From positions 1 to 37,266 of the forward strand of contig JAAXIB010000068.1 of NCBI GenBank assembly GCA_012270585.1: a DNA stretch of 37,266 nucleotides. The letters are read 5' to 3'. The DNA comes from Nitrospirales bacterium. GTDB taxonomy: Bacteria; Nitrospirota; Nitrospiria; Nitrospirales; UBA8639. Under the pieces are notes generated by a model. That model saw nothing but the letters and a program-made list of their open reading frames with translations, had not been told where the DNA came from and made no database searches. The position numbers were made by a program, and so were the translations under genes. This document shows, in pieces, positions 1 through 6,130 of the stretch (its first letter is position 1; each line of letters opens with the position of its first letter).

Positions 1-200
1 AATGACAGAAAAGGAACGCGAGGAGCTAGGGGGTTTGCTTTTTCCTCCGTTGGTGCCGAGAACGACTCTGGATCCTCGCGTTCGCAAGGATGACAAAAGG
101 AGACCGCGAAAATTGTCAACGAATTACCGAACACATACACGCGGTGACAACATCCGAATCATCAGCCTGCGTAAGGCCAATCAGCGAGAGGAGAAACCCT
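1..200. other. Intergenic stretch with a dispersed-repeat-like segment, no gene
   Basis: No convincing gene. An open frame runs through 2-226, but its product is low-complexity and basic and has no ribosome binding site. The piece around 68-100 (ctggatcctcgcgttcgcaa) looks like the dispersed intergenic repeats often seen in bacterial genomes and mis-called as short proteins. The stretch ends in the ribosome binding site of the BrnA-like gene. No BrnT toxin gene, which normally precedes brnA, is present here. Confidence 0.5.
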
Positions 201-551
201 ATGTCCAAGAATACGAACGACAATGATGTAACCAAGATGACGTTCGACGAGATTGCCGCCAAGTACGGTGAAGAGGCTGCAATCAATGCCGGAATCGCTG
301 CTGATCCAGACACGTTCGAGTTGGACGAGGAGTGGTTCAAGCGCGCGCGGCCTGCTGGTGAAATGGCACCGCACATCGTCGAAGCGTATCGCCGAACGCG
401 AGGCAAGCAGAAAGCACCGACAAAGGAGCAGATAACCATTCGGCTTGATGCCGACATCACGGCGCACTTGCGCAAGCAGGGGCCGGGCTGGCAGACGCGC
501 CTGAACGACACGCTACGGCAAGCCATTTTCGGGCCCACCGAGACCAAGTAA
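201..551 (+). CDS. BrnA-family (DUF4415) antitoxin, apparently orphan
   Basis: A 116-aa protein. The C-terminal third carries the BrnA/DUF4415 pattern: KEQITIRLDADI, then a GPGWQTRLN motif and a short helix, which is the ribbon-helix-helix DNA-binding and dimerisation part. The N-terminal part is acidic (a TFELDEEWF segment), as in BrnA proteins that neutralise the RNase BrnT. The ATG at 201 follows a GAGAGGAG ribosome binding site by about 6 nt; a longer frame from 90 has no such site. BrnA normally lies directly downstream of brnT and represses the pair, yet no BrnT-like frame exists in the 200 nt upstream. The gene may have lost its toxin or may act as a stand-alone repressor. Family assignment is fairly firm; current function is inference. 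Confidence 0.8.
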   Translation: MSKNTNDNDVTKMTFDEIAAKYGEEAAINAGIAADPDTFELDEEWFKRARPAGEMAPHIVEAYRRTRGKQKAPTKEQITIRLDADITAHLRKQGPGWQTRLNDTLRQAIFGPTETK

Positions 552-639
552 CCCATTCCAGCCTCCTCTTTGTTGGGGACAAGCGGCACGAGAATCGGAT
601 CGCCGCGTGTTGTCGCGCCGGCCCCATCCATCAACGGCC

Positions 640-669
640 TTGACTGGATCAGGCCGGGCTCGGTAAGGT
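640..669 (+). promoter_or_regulatory. Putative sigma-70 promoter of tRNA-Gln
   Basis: TTGACT at 640-645 and TAAGGT at 664-669 are separated by 18 nt, ending about 14 nt before the tRNA 5' end. The -35 is good and the -10 weak. This is the only plausible promoter in the 130-nt gap between the BrnA-like gene and the tRNA. Confidence 0.4.
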
Positions 670-682
670 GAGACTCCCCGGC

Positions 683-756
683 TGGGGGATCGTCTAGGGG
701 CAAGACAACAGATTTTGGATCTGTGAACCCAGGTTCGATTCCTGGTCCCCCAGCCA
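683..756 (+). tRNA. tRNA-Gln (anticodon UUG), CCA encoded
   Basis: The cloverleaf folds completely. The acceptor stem is TGGGGGA/TCCCCCA with discriminator G, followed by an encoded CCA at 754-756. The anticodon stem ACAGA/TCTGT (708-712 and 720-724) closes the loop TTTTGGA with anticodon TTG at 715-717, and the T arm contains GGTTCGATTCC. It decodes CAA and, by wobble, CAG. A short T-run (ATTTTTCTC) follows the CCA and may help termination. Confidence 0.97.
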
Positions 757-776
757 TTTTTCTCGTCTGAGGATCG

Positions 777-1238
777 TTACTTCGTACCGATAATCGCGCT
801 GCGCTTCGCCGCGTCTGTCGAACCCCCAGGGCAGATCGTGACGCTCGTCGTCGGGCCCACAGCTTGGTTGGTGCAGGTCGTGCCGTCACTATAAATGTCC
901 AATCGCACGTTACCACCGACATCTCGATGGATTCTGGTCTCCCCGTCATTCCACTGGGAGAACCCTGTACCCCCGATGGATTGGTTGGTCCCCCCCAGAC
1001 TTGGTTGATTGCTGTTGGAAACACCGGTATTGCCGAACGAGTTCGTGATGCTGCTGGTTCCATCACTGAATTGGGAAGCGGTGGTCCCGCCAAACGTCGT
1101 ACTTACGCCGGAACGACCATCACTGCAATTGGTGACAGCCACATTCCCCAATTTCGTGGTCACGCAGGTCGCATCAACCGGCGGGACAGCCACCATTATC
1201 GAGAAGAGGATGATCATGATAGCGAGTGCTTTGATCAT
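777..1238 (-). CDS. Small secreted Gly/Ser/Thr-rich repeat protein, unknown function
   Basis: A 153-aa protein starting at the ATG at 1238, preceded by GAAAGGAGAA about 5 nt upstream; the longer open frame to 1412 runs through a structured leader RNA and should not be used. Residues 1-24 form a signal peptide (MIKALAIMIILFSIM, then a VDA-T cleavage-like site). The mature part is rich in G, S, T and N, with imperfect repeats of the type FSDGxSxxxxxFGxT and a final SDGTTCTNQ, giving a beta-solenoid-like look. It has four cysteines, at least some able to form disulfides outside the cytoplasm. No family was recognised. Expression is probably controlled by the leader immediately upstream (1266-1384). 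It is the only gene of its kind here and stands alone between tRNA-Gln and the AbrB/VapC pair. Confidence 0.75.
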   Translation of the reverse strand: MIKALAIMIILFSIMVAVPPVDATCVTTKLGNVAVTNCSDGRSGVSTTFGGTTASQFSDGTSSITNSFGNTGVSNSNQPSLGGTNQSIGGTGFSQWNDGETRIHRDVGGNVRLDIYSDGTTCTNQAVGPTTSVTICPGGSTDAAKRSAIIGTK

Positions 1239-1265
1239 GGCAGTTCTCCTTTCGGGTAACCCAGT

Positions 1266-1310
1266 GAAAACAAAAGTGCCCTCCGAACGTGTTTTCGCAT
1301 TCGAAGGGCA
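1266..1310 (-). terminator. Intrinsic terminator within the leader of the secreted protein
   Basis: Arms 1298-1310 and 1277-1289 pair over 13 bp, followed on the minus strand by CTTTTGTTTTC. Two positions pair only as G-U in the minus-strand RNA and would be C-A mismatches on the plus strand, which fixes the strand. It sits upstream of, and in the same direction as, the secreted-protein gene, so it works as an attenuator or ends a short RNA. Confidence 0.65.
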
Positions 1311-1384
1311 ATGCATCATGGAACCGCGTTTGCCCGGGAACAAAGTCGCTGTTTCAGCGGTGCCCCCATTTGCTTCCCTCTCTG
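1266..1384 (-). ncRNA. Structured leader RNA with terminator (attenuator or riboswitch candidate)
   Basis: Read on the minus strand from a predicted start near 1384. A long-range stem pairs 1369-1378 with 1336-1344 (GGGAAgCAAA with TTTGTTCCC, one bulge) and encloses a perfect 5-bp hairpin CGCTG-AAA-CAGCG (1347-1359). Next comes GGGCAA (1335-1330), then a terminator hairpin at 1277-1310 and a T-rich tail. GGGCAA is complementary to TTGCCC (1311-1306), which forms part of the terminator's 5' arm, so a mutually exclusive antiterminator can be drawn. The secreted-protein start lies only about 30 nt beyond the terminator, so its mRNA should read through it. I could not match the fold to a known riboswitch class. 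It could also be an independent small RNA. Confidence 0.55.
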
Positions 1385-1390
1385 GTAAAC

Positions 1391-1419
1391 AGTATAGGCT
1401 TGTGGAACTCACGTTTCAA
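1391..1419 (-). promoter_or_regulatory. Sigma-70 promoter of the leader RNA/secreted protein
   Basis: On the minus strand TTGAAA (1419-1414) and TATACT (1396-1391) are separated by exactly 17 nt, five of six consensus bases in each box. Predicted start at about 1384. The structured leader begins within a few nucleotides of that point. Confidence 0.65.
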
Positions 1420-1450
1420 CCTTCATAGTCCTTGACGAATGCCATTTTGT

Positions 1451-1477
1451 AAGGCAATATAATAAAAATCAAGGCAA
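1451..1477 (+). promoter_or_regulatory. Direct repeat and -10 box upstream of the AbrB antitoxin (operator candidate)
   Basis: AAGGCAA occurs at 1451-1457 and again at 1471-1477, exactly 20 nt apart, about two helical turns. A perfect TATAAT lies between them at 1458-1463. The best upstream -35 (TTGACG at 1432) is 20 nt away, too far for an ordinary promoter. AbrB-type antitoxins usually autorepress their operons, so the repeats are a reasonable operator, by inference only. Confidence 0.35.
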
Positions 1478-1491
1478 ATAAGGATTTCGCT

Positions 1492-1722
1492 ATGATCGAA
1501 TCCGCCATTACCAAGAAAGGGCAGACAACATTACCTAAGCCTGTACGGGAAGTGCTTGGGGTGCAGGTCGGGGACCGGGTGCGCTACGTGATTTTCGAAG
1601 GAGAGGTGCGGATTCTTCCCGTACGTCCGATCAACCGCCTGTTCGGCGTGCTGCAGCATGATGCGGTTGTCACATTGGAGGAAATGGAGCAGGCCATAGC
1701 CGACGGGGCGTGTGGGGGGTGA
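1492..1722 (+). CDS. AbrB/SpoVT-domain antitoxin (VapB/MazE-like)
   Basis: A 76-aa protein with the swapped-hairpin AbrB fold at residues 4-48: the SAITKKGQTTLPKPVRE strand-turn-helix, LGVQVGDRVRY, then a strand EGEVRILP. The acidic C-terminus (LEEMEQAIADGACGG) is the likely toxin-binding tail. The ATG at 1492 follows AAGGATTTCGCT. Its stop codon overlaps the start region of the PIN-domain gene downstream, so the pair is translationally coupled. It should bind and neutralise that VapC and repress the operon together with it. Confidence 0.9.
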   Translation: MIESAITKKGQTTLPKPVREVLGVQVGDRVRYVIFEGEVRILPVRPINRLFGVLQHDAVVTLEEMEQAIADGACGG

Positions 1723-2126
1723 TCGCACTCGATACCAACGTTCTCGTCCGCTATCTGGTGCGGGACGAAGCGGAGCAGGCGGAGGCCGCCCGGACGCTGT
1801 TGGAGTCGCTCACGGCCGAACGTCCCGGCTTCGTCTGTCGTGAGGTCGTTGTCGAACTCGCCTGGGTGCTGGAACGAGCCTACGGCTATTCCCGCGACCG
1901 GATCGCAACCGTGCTGGAGCAACTGGTGGCGACGGAAAATCTTGTCATCGAGGCAGCAGACGACGTGGCCCGTACGGCCTTCCGCTACCGGCCGGGCAGC
2001 GCGGGTTTTTCAGACCTGATGATCCTGGCGGCTGCCGAACGGTCGGGGGCCCGCCCTCTCTACACCTTCGACCAGAAGGCGGCACAACTTGAAGGAGTCA
2101 CGCTGTTGCAGGATCGTGTGCGCTAA
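1719..2126 (+). CDS. vapC: VapC-type PIN-domain ribonuclease toxin
   Basis: About 135 aa. PIN-domain signatures are present: IALDTNVLVRYL at the N-terminus (first catalytic Asp), a conserved Glu in CREVVVELAWVLE, and a C-terminal GFSDLMILAAAERSG with TFDQKAA carrying the remaining acidic residues. Such proteins are Mg-dependent RNases that cleave tRNA or rRNA. The start is GTG at 1719, overlapping the antitoxin's TGA; GTG at 1710 is an in-frame alternative three codons earlier. It forms a two-gene operon with the upstream AbrB-type antitoxin. All acidic active-site positions appear intact, so the toxin is probably functional. Confidence 0.92.
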   Translation: MIALDTNVLVRYLVRDEAEQAEAARTLLESLTAERPGFVCREVVVELAWVLERAYGYSRDRIATVLEQLVATENLVIEAADDVARTAFRYRPGSAGFSDLMILAAAERSGARPLYTFDQKAAQLEGVTLLQDRVR

Positions 2127-2186
2127 ACAGGGATTGATAACACCATTGAAAAGCGCATTACCGATAACTGAGGGAAGGCCCGGAAA

Positions 2187-3305
2187 GTGAACGATTCACC
2201 CGGCATGACCTATCAAGGGTCCGGGGTTGATACCGATCAAGTCGTGCAATCCCTGGCCGATATTACCAAACAGCTCAGGCAGACGTGGACCGTTCCCAAG
2301 GGACAAATCGGCAGCGTCCGTCTGGACTTCGGGTTGTTCGCCAACATTATCGAGATCGGCAACAATAGGGGCATCGCCATGACCACGGACGGCGTGGGGT
2401 CCAAGGTCTTGGTGGCCCAACGCATGGGGAAATACGAAACCATTGGCATCGATTGCGTCGCCATGAACGTCAATGATCTGCTTTGCGTCGGGGCGACCCC
2501 GCTGGCCATGGTGGACTATATCGCGGTGCAGGCGCTCGATCCGGGCTGCCTGGGGGAACTGGCGAAAGGGTTGACCGAGGGAGCCCTTCGCGCCGGCATC
2601 TCCATCCCCGGCGGGGAGATCGCTCAAGTCAAGGACGTCATCAAGAGTGAAGCGGGCAAAGAAGGAGAAGGGTTCGATTTGGCGGGGTCGGCCATCGGAA
2701 TCGTGGATCTGGACAGGATCATCGTGGGCGAACGGGTTCGCGCGGGCGACGTGATCGTCGGCATTGAAAGCAACGGGGTGCACAGCAACGGTCTCACTTT
2801 GGCCAGGAAAGCGATTGGACAGGACGAGTCCTTGTATGAAAAACGGTTCCCCGAACTCGGCCGGACCCTGGGTGAAGAATTACTCCAGCCGACGCATATC
2901 TACACGCAGGAAGTTTTGCCTCTTCTGGAAGCGGAATCGGGTATTGACGTCAAGGCTCTGATGCACATCACCGGCGACGGGTTCCTGAACCTCAGCCGCG
3001 TCCCCTCCCGGGTGACGTTTGTGATCGATGCCTTTCCCTCGCCGCCTCCGATCTTCTCCGTCATTCAACAACTGGGCGGAATCGCCGACCCGGAAATGTT
3101 CGAGGTGTTCAACATGGGAATCGGCTTCTGTCTGGTGGTCCCGGAAAACCAAGCCGACCGGACGCTTCAACTGGTCACCGGGTTCGGGAAAAAGGCCTGC
3201 CGGCTTGGGCACGTGACCGACAGGGATCGTGAGGATTGGGAAGTCGTGATCCAAACCCCCGCTGTACGACTCCGCGGGAAAGGGAAATCGTTTTCTTCAT
3301 TTTAG
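2187..3305 (+). CDS. purM: Phosphoribosylformylglycinamidine cyclo-ligase (AIR synthetase)
   Basis: A 372-aa protein of the PurM/SelD fold. It closes the ring of formylglycinamidine ribonucleotide to give AIR with ATP, the fifth step of de novo purine synthesis, in the cytoplasm. Recognisable blocks are TTDGVGSK, the long DCVAMNVNDLLCVGA segment that binds ATP/Mg, IPGGEIAQ and GIESNGVHSNGLTLAR. The length is slightly above the usual ~345 aa because of N- and C-terminal extensions. Start GTG at 2187 has GAGGGAAGG about 10 nt upstream; ATG at 2205 is an alternative. It stands alone, with a 55-nt gap before the downstream methyltransferase gene. Confidence 0.95.
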   Translation: MNDSPGMTYQGSGVDTDQVVQSLADITKQLRQTWTVPKGQIGSVRLDFGLFANIIEIGNNRGIAMTTDGVGSKVLVAQRMGKYETIGIDCVAMNVNDLLCVGATPLAMVDYIAVQALDPGCLGELAKGLTEGALRAGISIPGGEIAQVKDVIKSEAGKEGEGFDLAGSAIGIVDLDRIIVGERVRAGDVIVGIESNGVHSNGLTLARKAIGQDESLYEKRFPELGRTLGEELLQPTHIYTQEVLPLLEAESGIDVKALMHITGDGFLNLSRVPSRVTFVIDAFPSPPPIFSVIQQLGGIADPEMFEVFNMGIGFCLVVPENQADRTLQLVTGFGKKACRLGHVTDRDREDWEVVIQTPAVRLRGKGKSFSSF

Positions 3306-3360
3306 AGGATCATCACGACGCTATGTCCGGGCCTCGGCAGTTGCAAATGCTCCTCACTCA

Positions 3361-4146
3361 ATGACGTCGCCTTCACCGAGCCGATCCATCAGCAGCGCGC
3401 AGAATGCGCACGTGAAGCGATGGGTGGCGTTACAGGATGCCCGCGGAATTGAACGGTTTCAGCAATGTCTCGTCCCTGGGGAAAAAGTCGTTCGGGAAAC
3501 CCTGGTGCAGCACCCCGCGCAGTGTCTCGAACTCATCCACCGCGCTAAGATACCCCTGCCTTTTTCGATTCCGGCCCATGTCAAAACCTATGTTCTGTCC
3601 ACGCCGCTCTTCGAAAAGGTCGACCTCTTCGGCACGGGGGCTCCGATCCTGGTCTGCCAAGCCCCGCCCTTTCCGTCTGCAGACCTTGAAGTTCCGCCGC
3701 GAGGCCTTGAAATCCTCTGCCCCTTGGGAGATCCGGCAAACGTGGGGGCCTTGATCCGGACGGCGGTGGCCATGGGCGTCGAACGGGTCATCCTGCTCAA
3801 GGAATCGGCCCACCCCTATCATCCCAAAGCGATCCGGGCAGCCAGCGGAACGGTGTTCAAGATGTCCCTGGCGCAGGGGCCTTCGATCAGGGATCTGCCG
3901 GAACCCGCCACATGGGTGGCCCTCGATGCGCAGGGTGAGAGTTTGCCCGCGTTTCAATGGCCCGAAGATATTCGAATATTGATAGGAGAAGAAGGGCCTG
4001 GCCTTCCGTCTATCCCTCCCGGCAAACGACTTGCCGTCCCCATGACGAAATCAATCGAATCGCTCAATGCCGTCGTCGCCGCGGGCATGGCCCTCTATGC
4101 CTATCGCGTGCAGCATCCCTTGACAAACCGTGCCCTCCGCAGCTAG
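3361..4146 (+). CDS. TrmH/SpoU-family RNA 2'-O-ribose methyltransferase
   Basis: A 261-aa SPOUT enzyme. The N-terminal ~95 residues form the RNA-binding (SpoU_sub_bind-like) part. The C-terminal knot has the three SpoU motifs: motif 1 GDPANVGALIRTA, motif 2 IGEEGPGLP, and motif 3 VPMTKSIESLNAVVAAGMALY, which binds S-adenosylmethionine. It probably methylates a ribose in 23S rRNA or tRNA; the exact site (RlmB-like or other) cannot be assigned from sequence alone. It follows purM on the same strand. The start used is ATG 3361, without a clear ribosome binding site. Confidence 0.88.
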   Translation: MTSPSPSRSISSAQNAHVKRWVALQDARGIERFQQCLVPGEKVVRETLVQHPAQCLELIHRAKIPLPFSIPAHVKTYVLSTPLFEKVDLFGTGAPILVCQAPPFPSADLEVPPRGLEILCPLGDPANVGALIRTAVAMGVERVILLKESAHPYHPKAIRAASGTVFKMSLAQGPSIRDLPEPATWVALDAQGESLPAFQWPEDIRILIGEEGPGLPSIPPGKRLAVPMTKSIESLNAVVAAGMALYAYRVQHPLTNRALRS

Positions 4147-4222
4147 GCCTATGGCTTGGCCGCATGGGTAGGGTTCGAACACAACGGTGCCGGGACCATT
4201 GTGGCTAACAAGGAGGAATCAC

Positions 4223-4438
4223 ATGCCAGTCAACGTGCTTCGTAAAGATATCCCCAAAGGACAGAAACCGCCGGGCTGGATCTCCACTCGTGAACAGCAG
4301 GGAGAGGCAAGCGCGGAAGACAAACAAAAAGAGGCCGACCTGGCCGTAGAAGAACAACAAAAATTGTGGGAATCGGAAGAAATCGGCATCGTGCGCTGGT
4401 CCGGTGAGGAAGGGCAGCGCTTCAGTGATCCTGAGTAG
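4223..4438 (+). CDS. Small conserved-looking charged protein, unknown function
   Basis: A 71-aa hydrophilic protein with no recognised domain. The middle is a charged helix (EDKQKEADLAVEEQQKLWE) and the ends contain P/G-rich turns (PKGQKPPGWI). The ATG at 4223 has a textbook AAGGAGG ribosome binding site 6 nt upstream, which argues strongly for translation; the in-frame ATG further upstream at 4187 lacks one. It lies 37 nt before hemL on the same strand and may be cotranscribed with it. No function is proposed. Confidence 0.72.
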   Translation: MPVNVLRKDIPKGQKPPGWISTREQQGEASAEDKQKEADLAVEEQQKLWESEEIGIVRWSGEEGQRFSDPE

Positions 4439-4475
4439 TCGCGTGAGGAAACAATTCTTGGAGAGGTAACACATT

Positions 4476-5759
4476 GTGAAGAGCGCCACGTCGAAAACGT
4501 TATTTGCCCGCGCACAAAAGTATATCCCCGGCGGGGTGAACAGCCCGGTCCGCGCGTTTCGGTCGGTCGGCGGGCATCCGTTGTTCATCACGCGCGCGCA
4601 GGAGGCCACGGTGACCGACGCGGACAACAACACGTATCTGGATTACGTGGCCTCGTGGGGCCCCATGATATTGGGTCATGCCCATCCGTCGGTAGTCCGG
4701 GCCATTCAGCGGGCTGCCGGGGCGGGGACCAGCTACGGCGCGCCGACCCTACAGGAACTGGAATTGGCCCGGATGATTTGCGAGGCGTTCCCATCCGTCG
4801 AAAAGGTTCGACTCGTGAGTTCCGGCACGGAAGCCGTGATGAGCGCCATCAGGGTGGCGCGAGGCTTTACCAGACGGGACGCCATCCTCAAATTCGAAGG
4901 GTGCTACCACGGCCACGCCGATCATCTGCTGGTGAAGGCGGGGTCCGGGGCCGCGACGCTGGGTCTGCCCGACAGCCCGGGCGTGCCAAAGGCCGCGGCA
5001 AGTCAGACGCTCACCGCGCCCTATAATGACATCCAGTCGGTGAAGAGCCTGATCCGAAAGCATTGGCGAAACCTGGCCTGCATCATCGTCGAGCCGATCG
5101 CCGGCAACATGGGCGTCGTGCTGCCTCACCGAGACTTTCTCCGGCAACTGCGTACCCTCACCGGAAAACACGGCATCCTCCTGATCTTCGACGAAGTGAT
5201 TTCCGGATTTCGTGTGTCCTATGGAGGCGCGCAGATCCTGTACGGCATCGAGCCCGATCTCACGTGCCTGGGAAAAATCATCGGCGGCGGACTGCCGGTT
5301 GGGGCTTACGGCGGGTCAAACGCGATCATGGAGATGGTGGCGCCGGCAGGTCCCGTGTACCAAGCCGGAACCCTGTCCGGGAATCCGTTGGCCGTGACCG
5401 CGGGCATCGAAACGTTGAAACGACTCAAGGCCTCCGGCGTGTATGAAAAATTGGAGCGGCGCGGAAACCAGTTGGCGCAAGGCCTGGCGCAAGCCGCCCG
5501 GCTGGCCAAGGTCCCGTTTTATCAAACGCGGGTCGGTTCCCTGCTGGGTGGATTTTTTACCGAAGGCCCGGTGGTGGATTACCAATCGGCGAAACGATCC
5601 GATACGGCCCGATACGCCAGGTTCTTCCACCACACGTTGAAACGCGGCTCCTACTTCGCCCCGTCCCAATTCGAAGCCGCCTTCGTCTCCACGGCGCACA
5701 CCGCAGCCGATATTGAACAGACCATCAAAGCCGTTCACGAGGCGTTTAAGCGGTTGTAG
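4476..5759 (+). CDS. hemL: Glutamate-1-semialdehyde 2,1-aminomutase
   Basis: A 427-aa PLP enzyme (class III aminotransferase fold) that converts glutamate-1-semialdehyde into 5-aminolevulinate, the last step of the C5 route to tetrapyrroles. Seen: NSPVRAF near residue 22, [12 protein letters not shown] at 115-126, YHGHAD at 144-149, FDEVISGFR at 238-246, and the PLP lysine K267 in [17 protein letters not shown]. The length is typical. GTG start at 4476 with GGAGAGG about 9 nt upstream. The last codons and stop (5712-5764) are duplicated 3.5 kb downstream at 9291-9343, bracketing an insertion. The enzyme itself is intact. Confidence 0.96.
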   Translation: MKSATSKTLFARAQKYIPGGVNSPVRAFRSVGGHPLFITRAQEATVTDADNNTYLDYVASWGPMILGHAHPSVVRAIQRAAGAGTSYGAPTLQELELARMICEAFPSVEKVRLVSSGTEAVMSAIRVARGFTRRDAILKFEGCYHGHADHLLVKAGSGAATLGLPDSPGVPKAAASQTLTAPYNDIQSVKSLIRKHWRNLACIIVEPIAGNMGVVLPHRDFLRQLRTLTGKHGILLIFDEVISGFRVSYGGAQILYGIEPDLTCLGKIIGGGLPVGAYGGSNAIMEMVAPAGPVYQAGTLSGNPLAVTAGIETLKRLKASGVYEKLERRGNQLAQGLAQAARLAKVPFYQTRVGSLLGGFFTEGPVVDYQSAKRSDTARYARFFHHTLKRGSYFAPSQFEAAFVSTAHTAADIEQTIKAVHEAFKRL

Positions 5760-5764
5760 AGTCA
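5712..5764 (+). repeat. Left copy of 53-bp direct repeat (hemL 3' end, att-like)
   Basis: This 53-bp segment covers the final ~15 codons of hemL, its TAG stop and five bases beyond. It matches 9291-9343 with only three mismatches, and the last 35 bp (5730-5764) are identical. A repeat that spans a gene's 3' end and flanks foreign-looking DNA is the usual footprint of site-specific integration. Confidence 0.85.
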
Positions 5765-5866
5765 TCACGCAATACGAAACCGGACAATGCAAATTAATAA
5801 AACGGCAAGTACGCCGCTCAACGTCTGGTGCTAAGCCTGCTTAATCCATAAACGAAAGCAGCATCC

Positions 5867-6127
5867 ATGCAGCGGCCACACTCTCGGAAATCCAACGCTG
5901 GACTACAGCAGCTTTTTCTCACGCACCAAGACAATGTGATGGTGCTGCAAGAGCTGTTGGAAGAATTGGCTCAGCGTCGTACTCCCAGTGCCCGGTCTTT
6001 AATGACCAAGATCATAGCCAGAATTAATGAGATCGAGATGCGACAGCGGAACCGCGGCAACTCGTCAGTTCATACGACGCCACCATCTAACGGCGAACTA
6101 TTCGGACACGAGACCGAAGGCGATTGA
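5867..6127 (+). CDS. Small helical protein upstream of the helicase-nuclease, unknown function
   Basis: An 86-aa protein with no recognised family. The central part (MVLQELLEELAQRR to ARINEIEMRQRNR) is predicted to form two amphipathic helices; the ends look disordered. The ATG at 5867 has only a weak GAAAG-type site. Its TGA (6125-6127) lies 3 nt before the GTG start of the 1025-aa helicase-nuclease, so the two are probably cotranscribed and coupled. It could be a regulator or partner of the effector, but that rests on position only. Confidence 0.6.
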   Translation: MQRPHSRKSNAGLQQLFLTHQDNVMVLQELLEELAQRRTPSARSLMTKIIARINEIEMRQRNRGNSSVHTTPPSNGELFGHETEGD

Positions 6128-6130
6128 CAA

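Noticed and set aside
2-226. 74-aa plus-strand open frame
   Set aside because: Low-complexity, basic product crossing a dispersed repeat, no ribosome binding site, and it overlaps the BrnA-like gene in another frame.
116-1093. 325-aa minus-strand open frame
   Set aside because: It runs antisense through the BrnA gene and tRNA-Gln and into the secreted-protein gene, with no domain, so it is a shadow of GC-rich DNA.
1336-1396. Signal recognition particle (4.5S) RNA
   Set aside because: A stretch resembles the start of 4.5S RNA, but the conserved GGAAGGAAGCAGCC-type core is missing.
1277-1400. Assignment of the leader to a c-di-GMP class I riboswitch
   Set aside because: The required GCAAA-GAAA tetraloop-GACGCAAAGC arrangement is not present; only loose similarity to short pieces.
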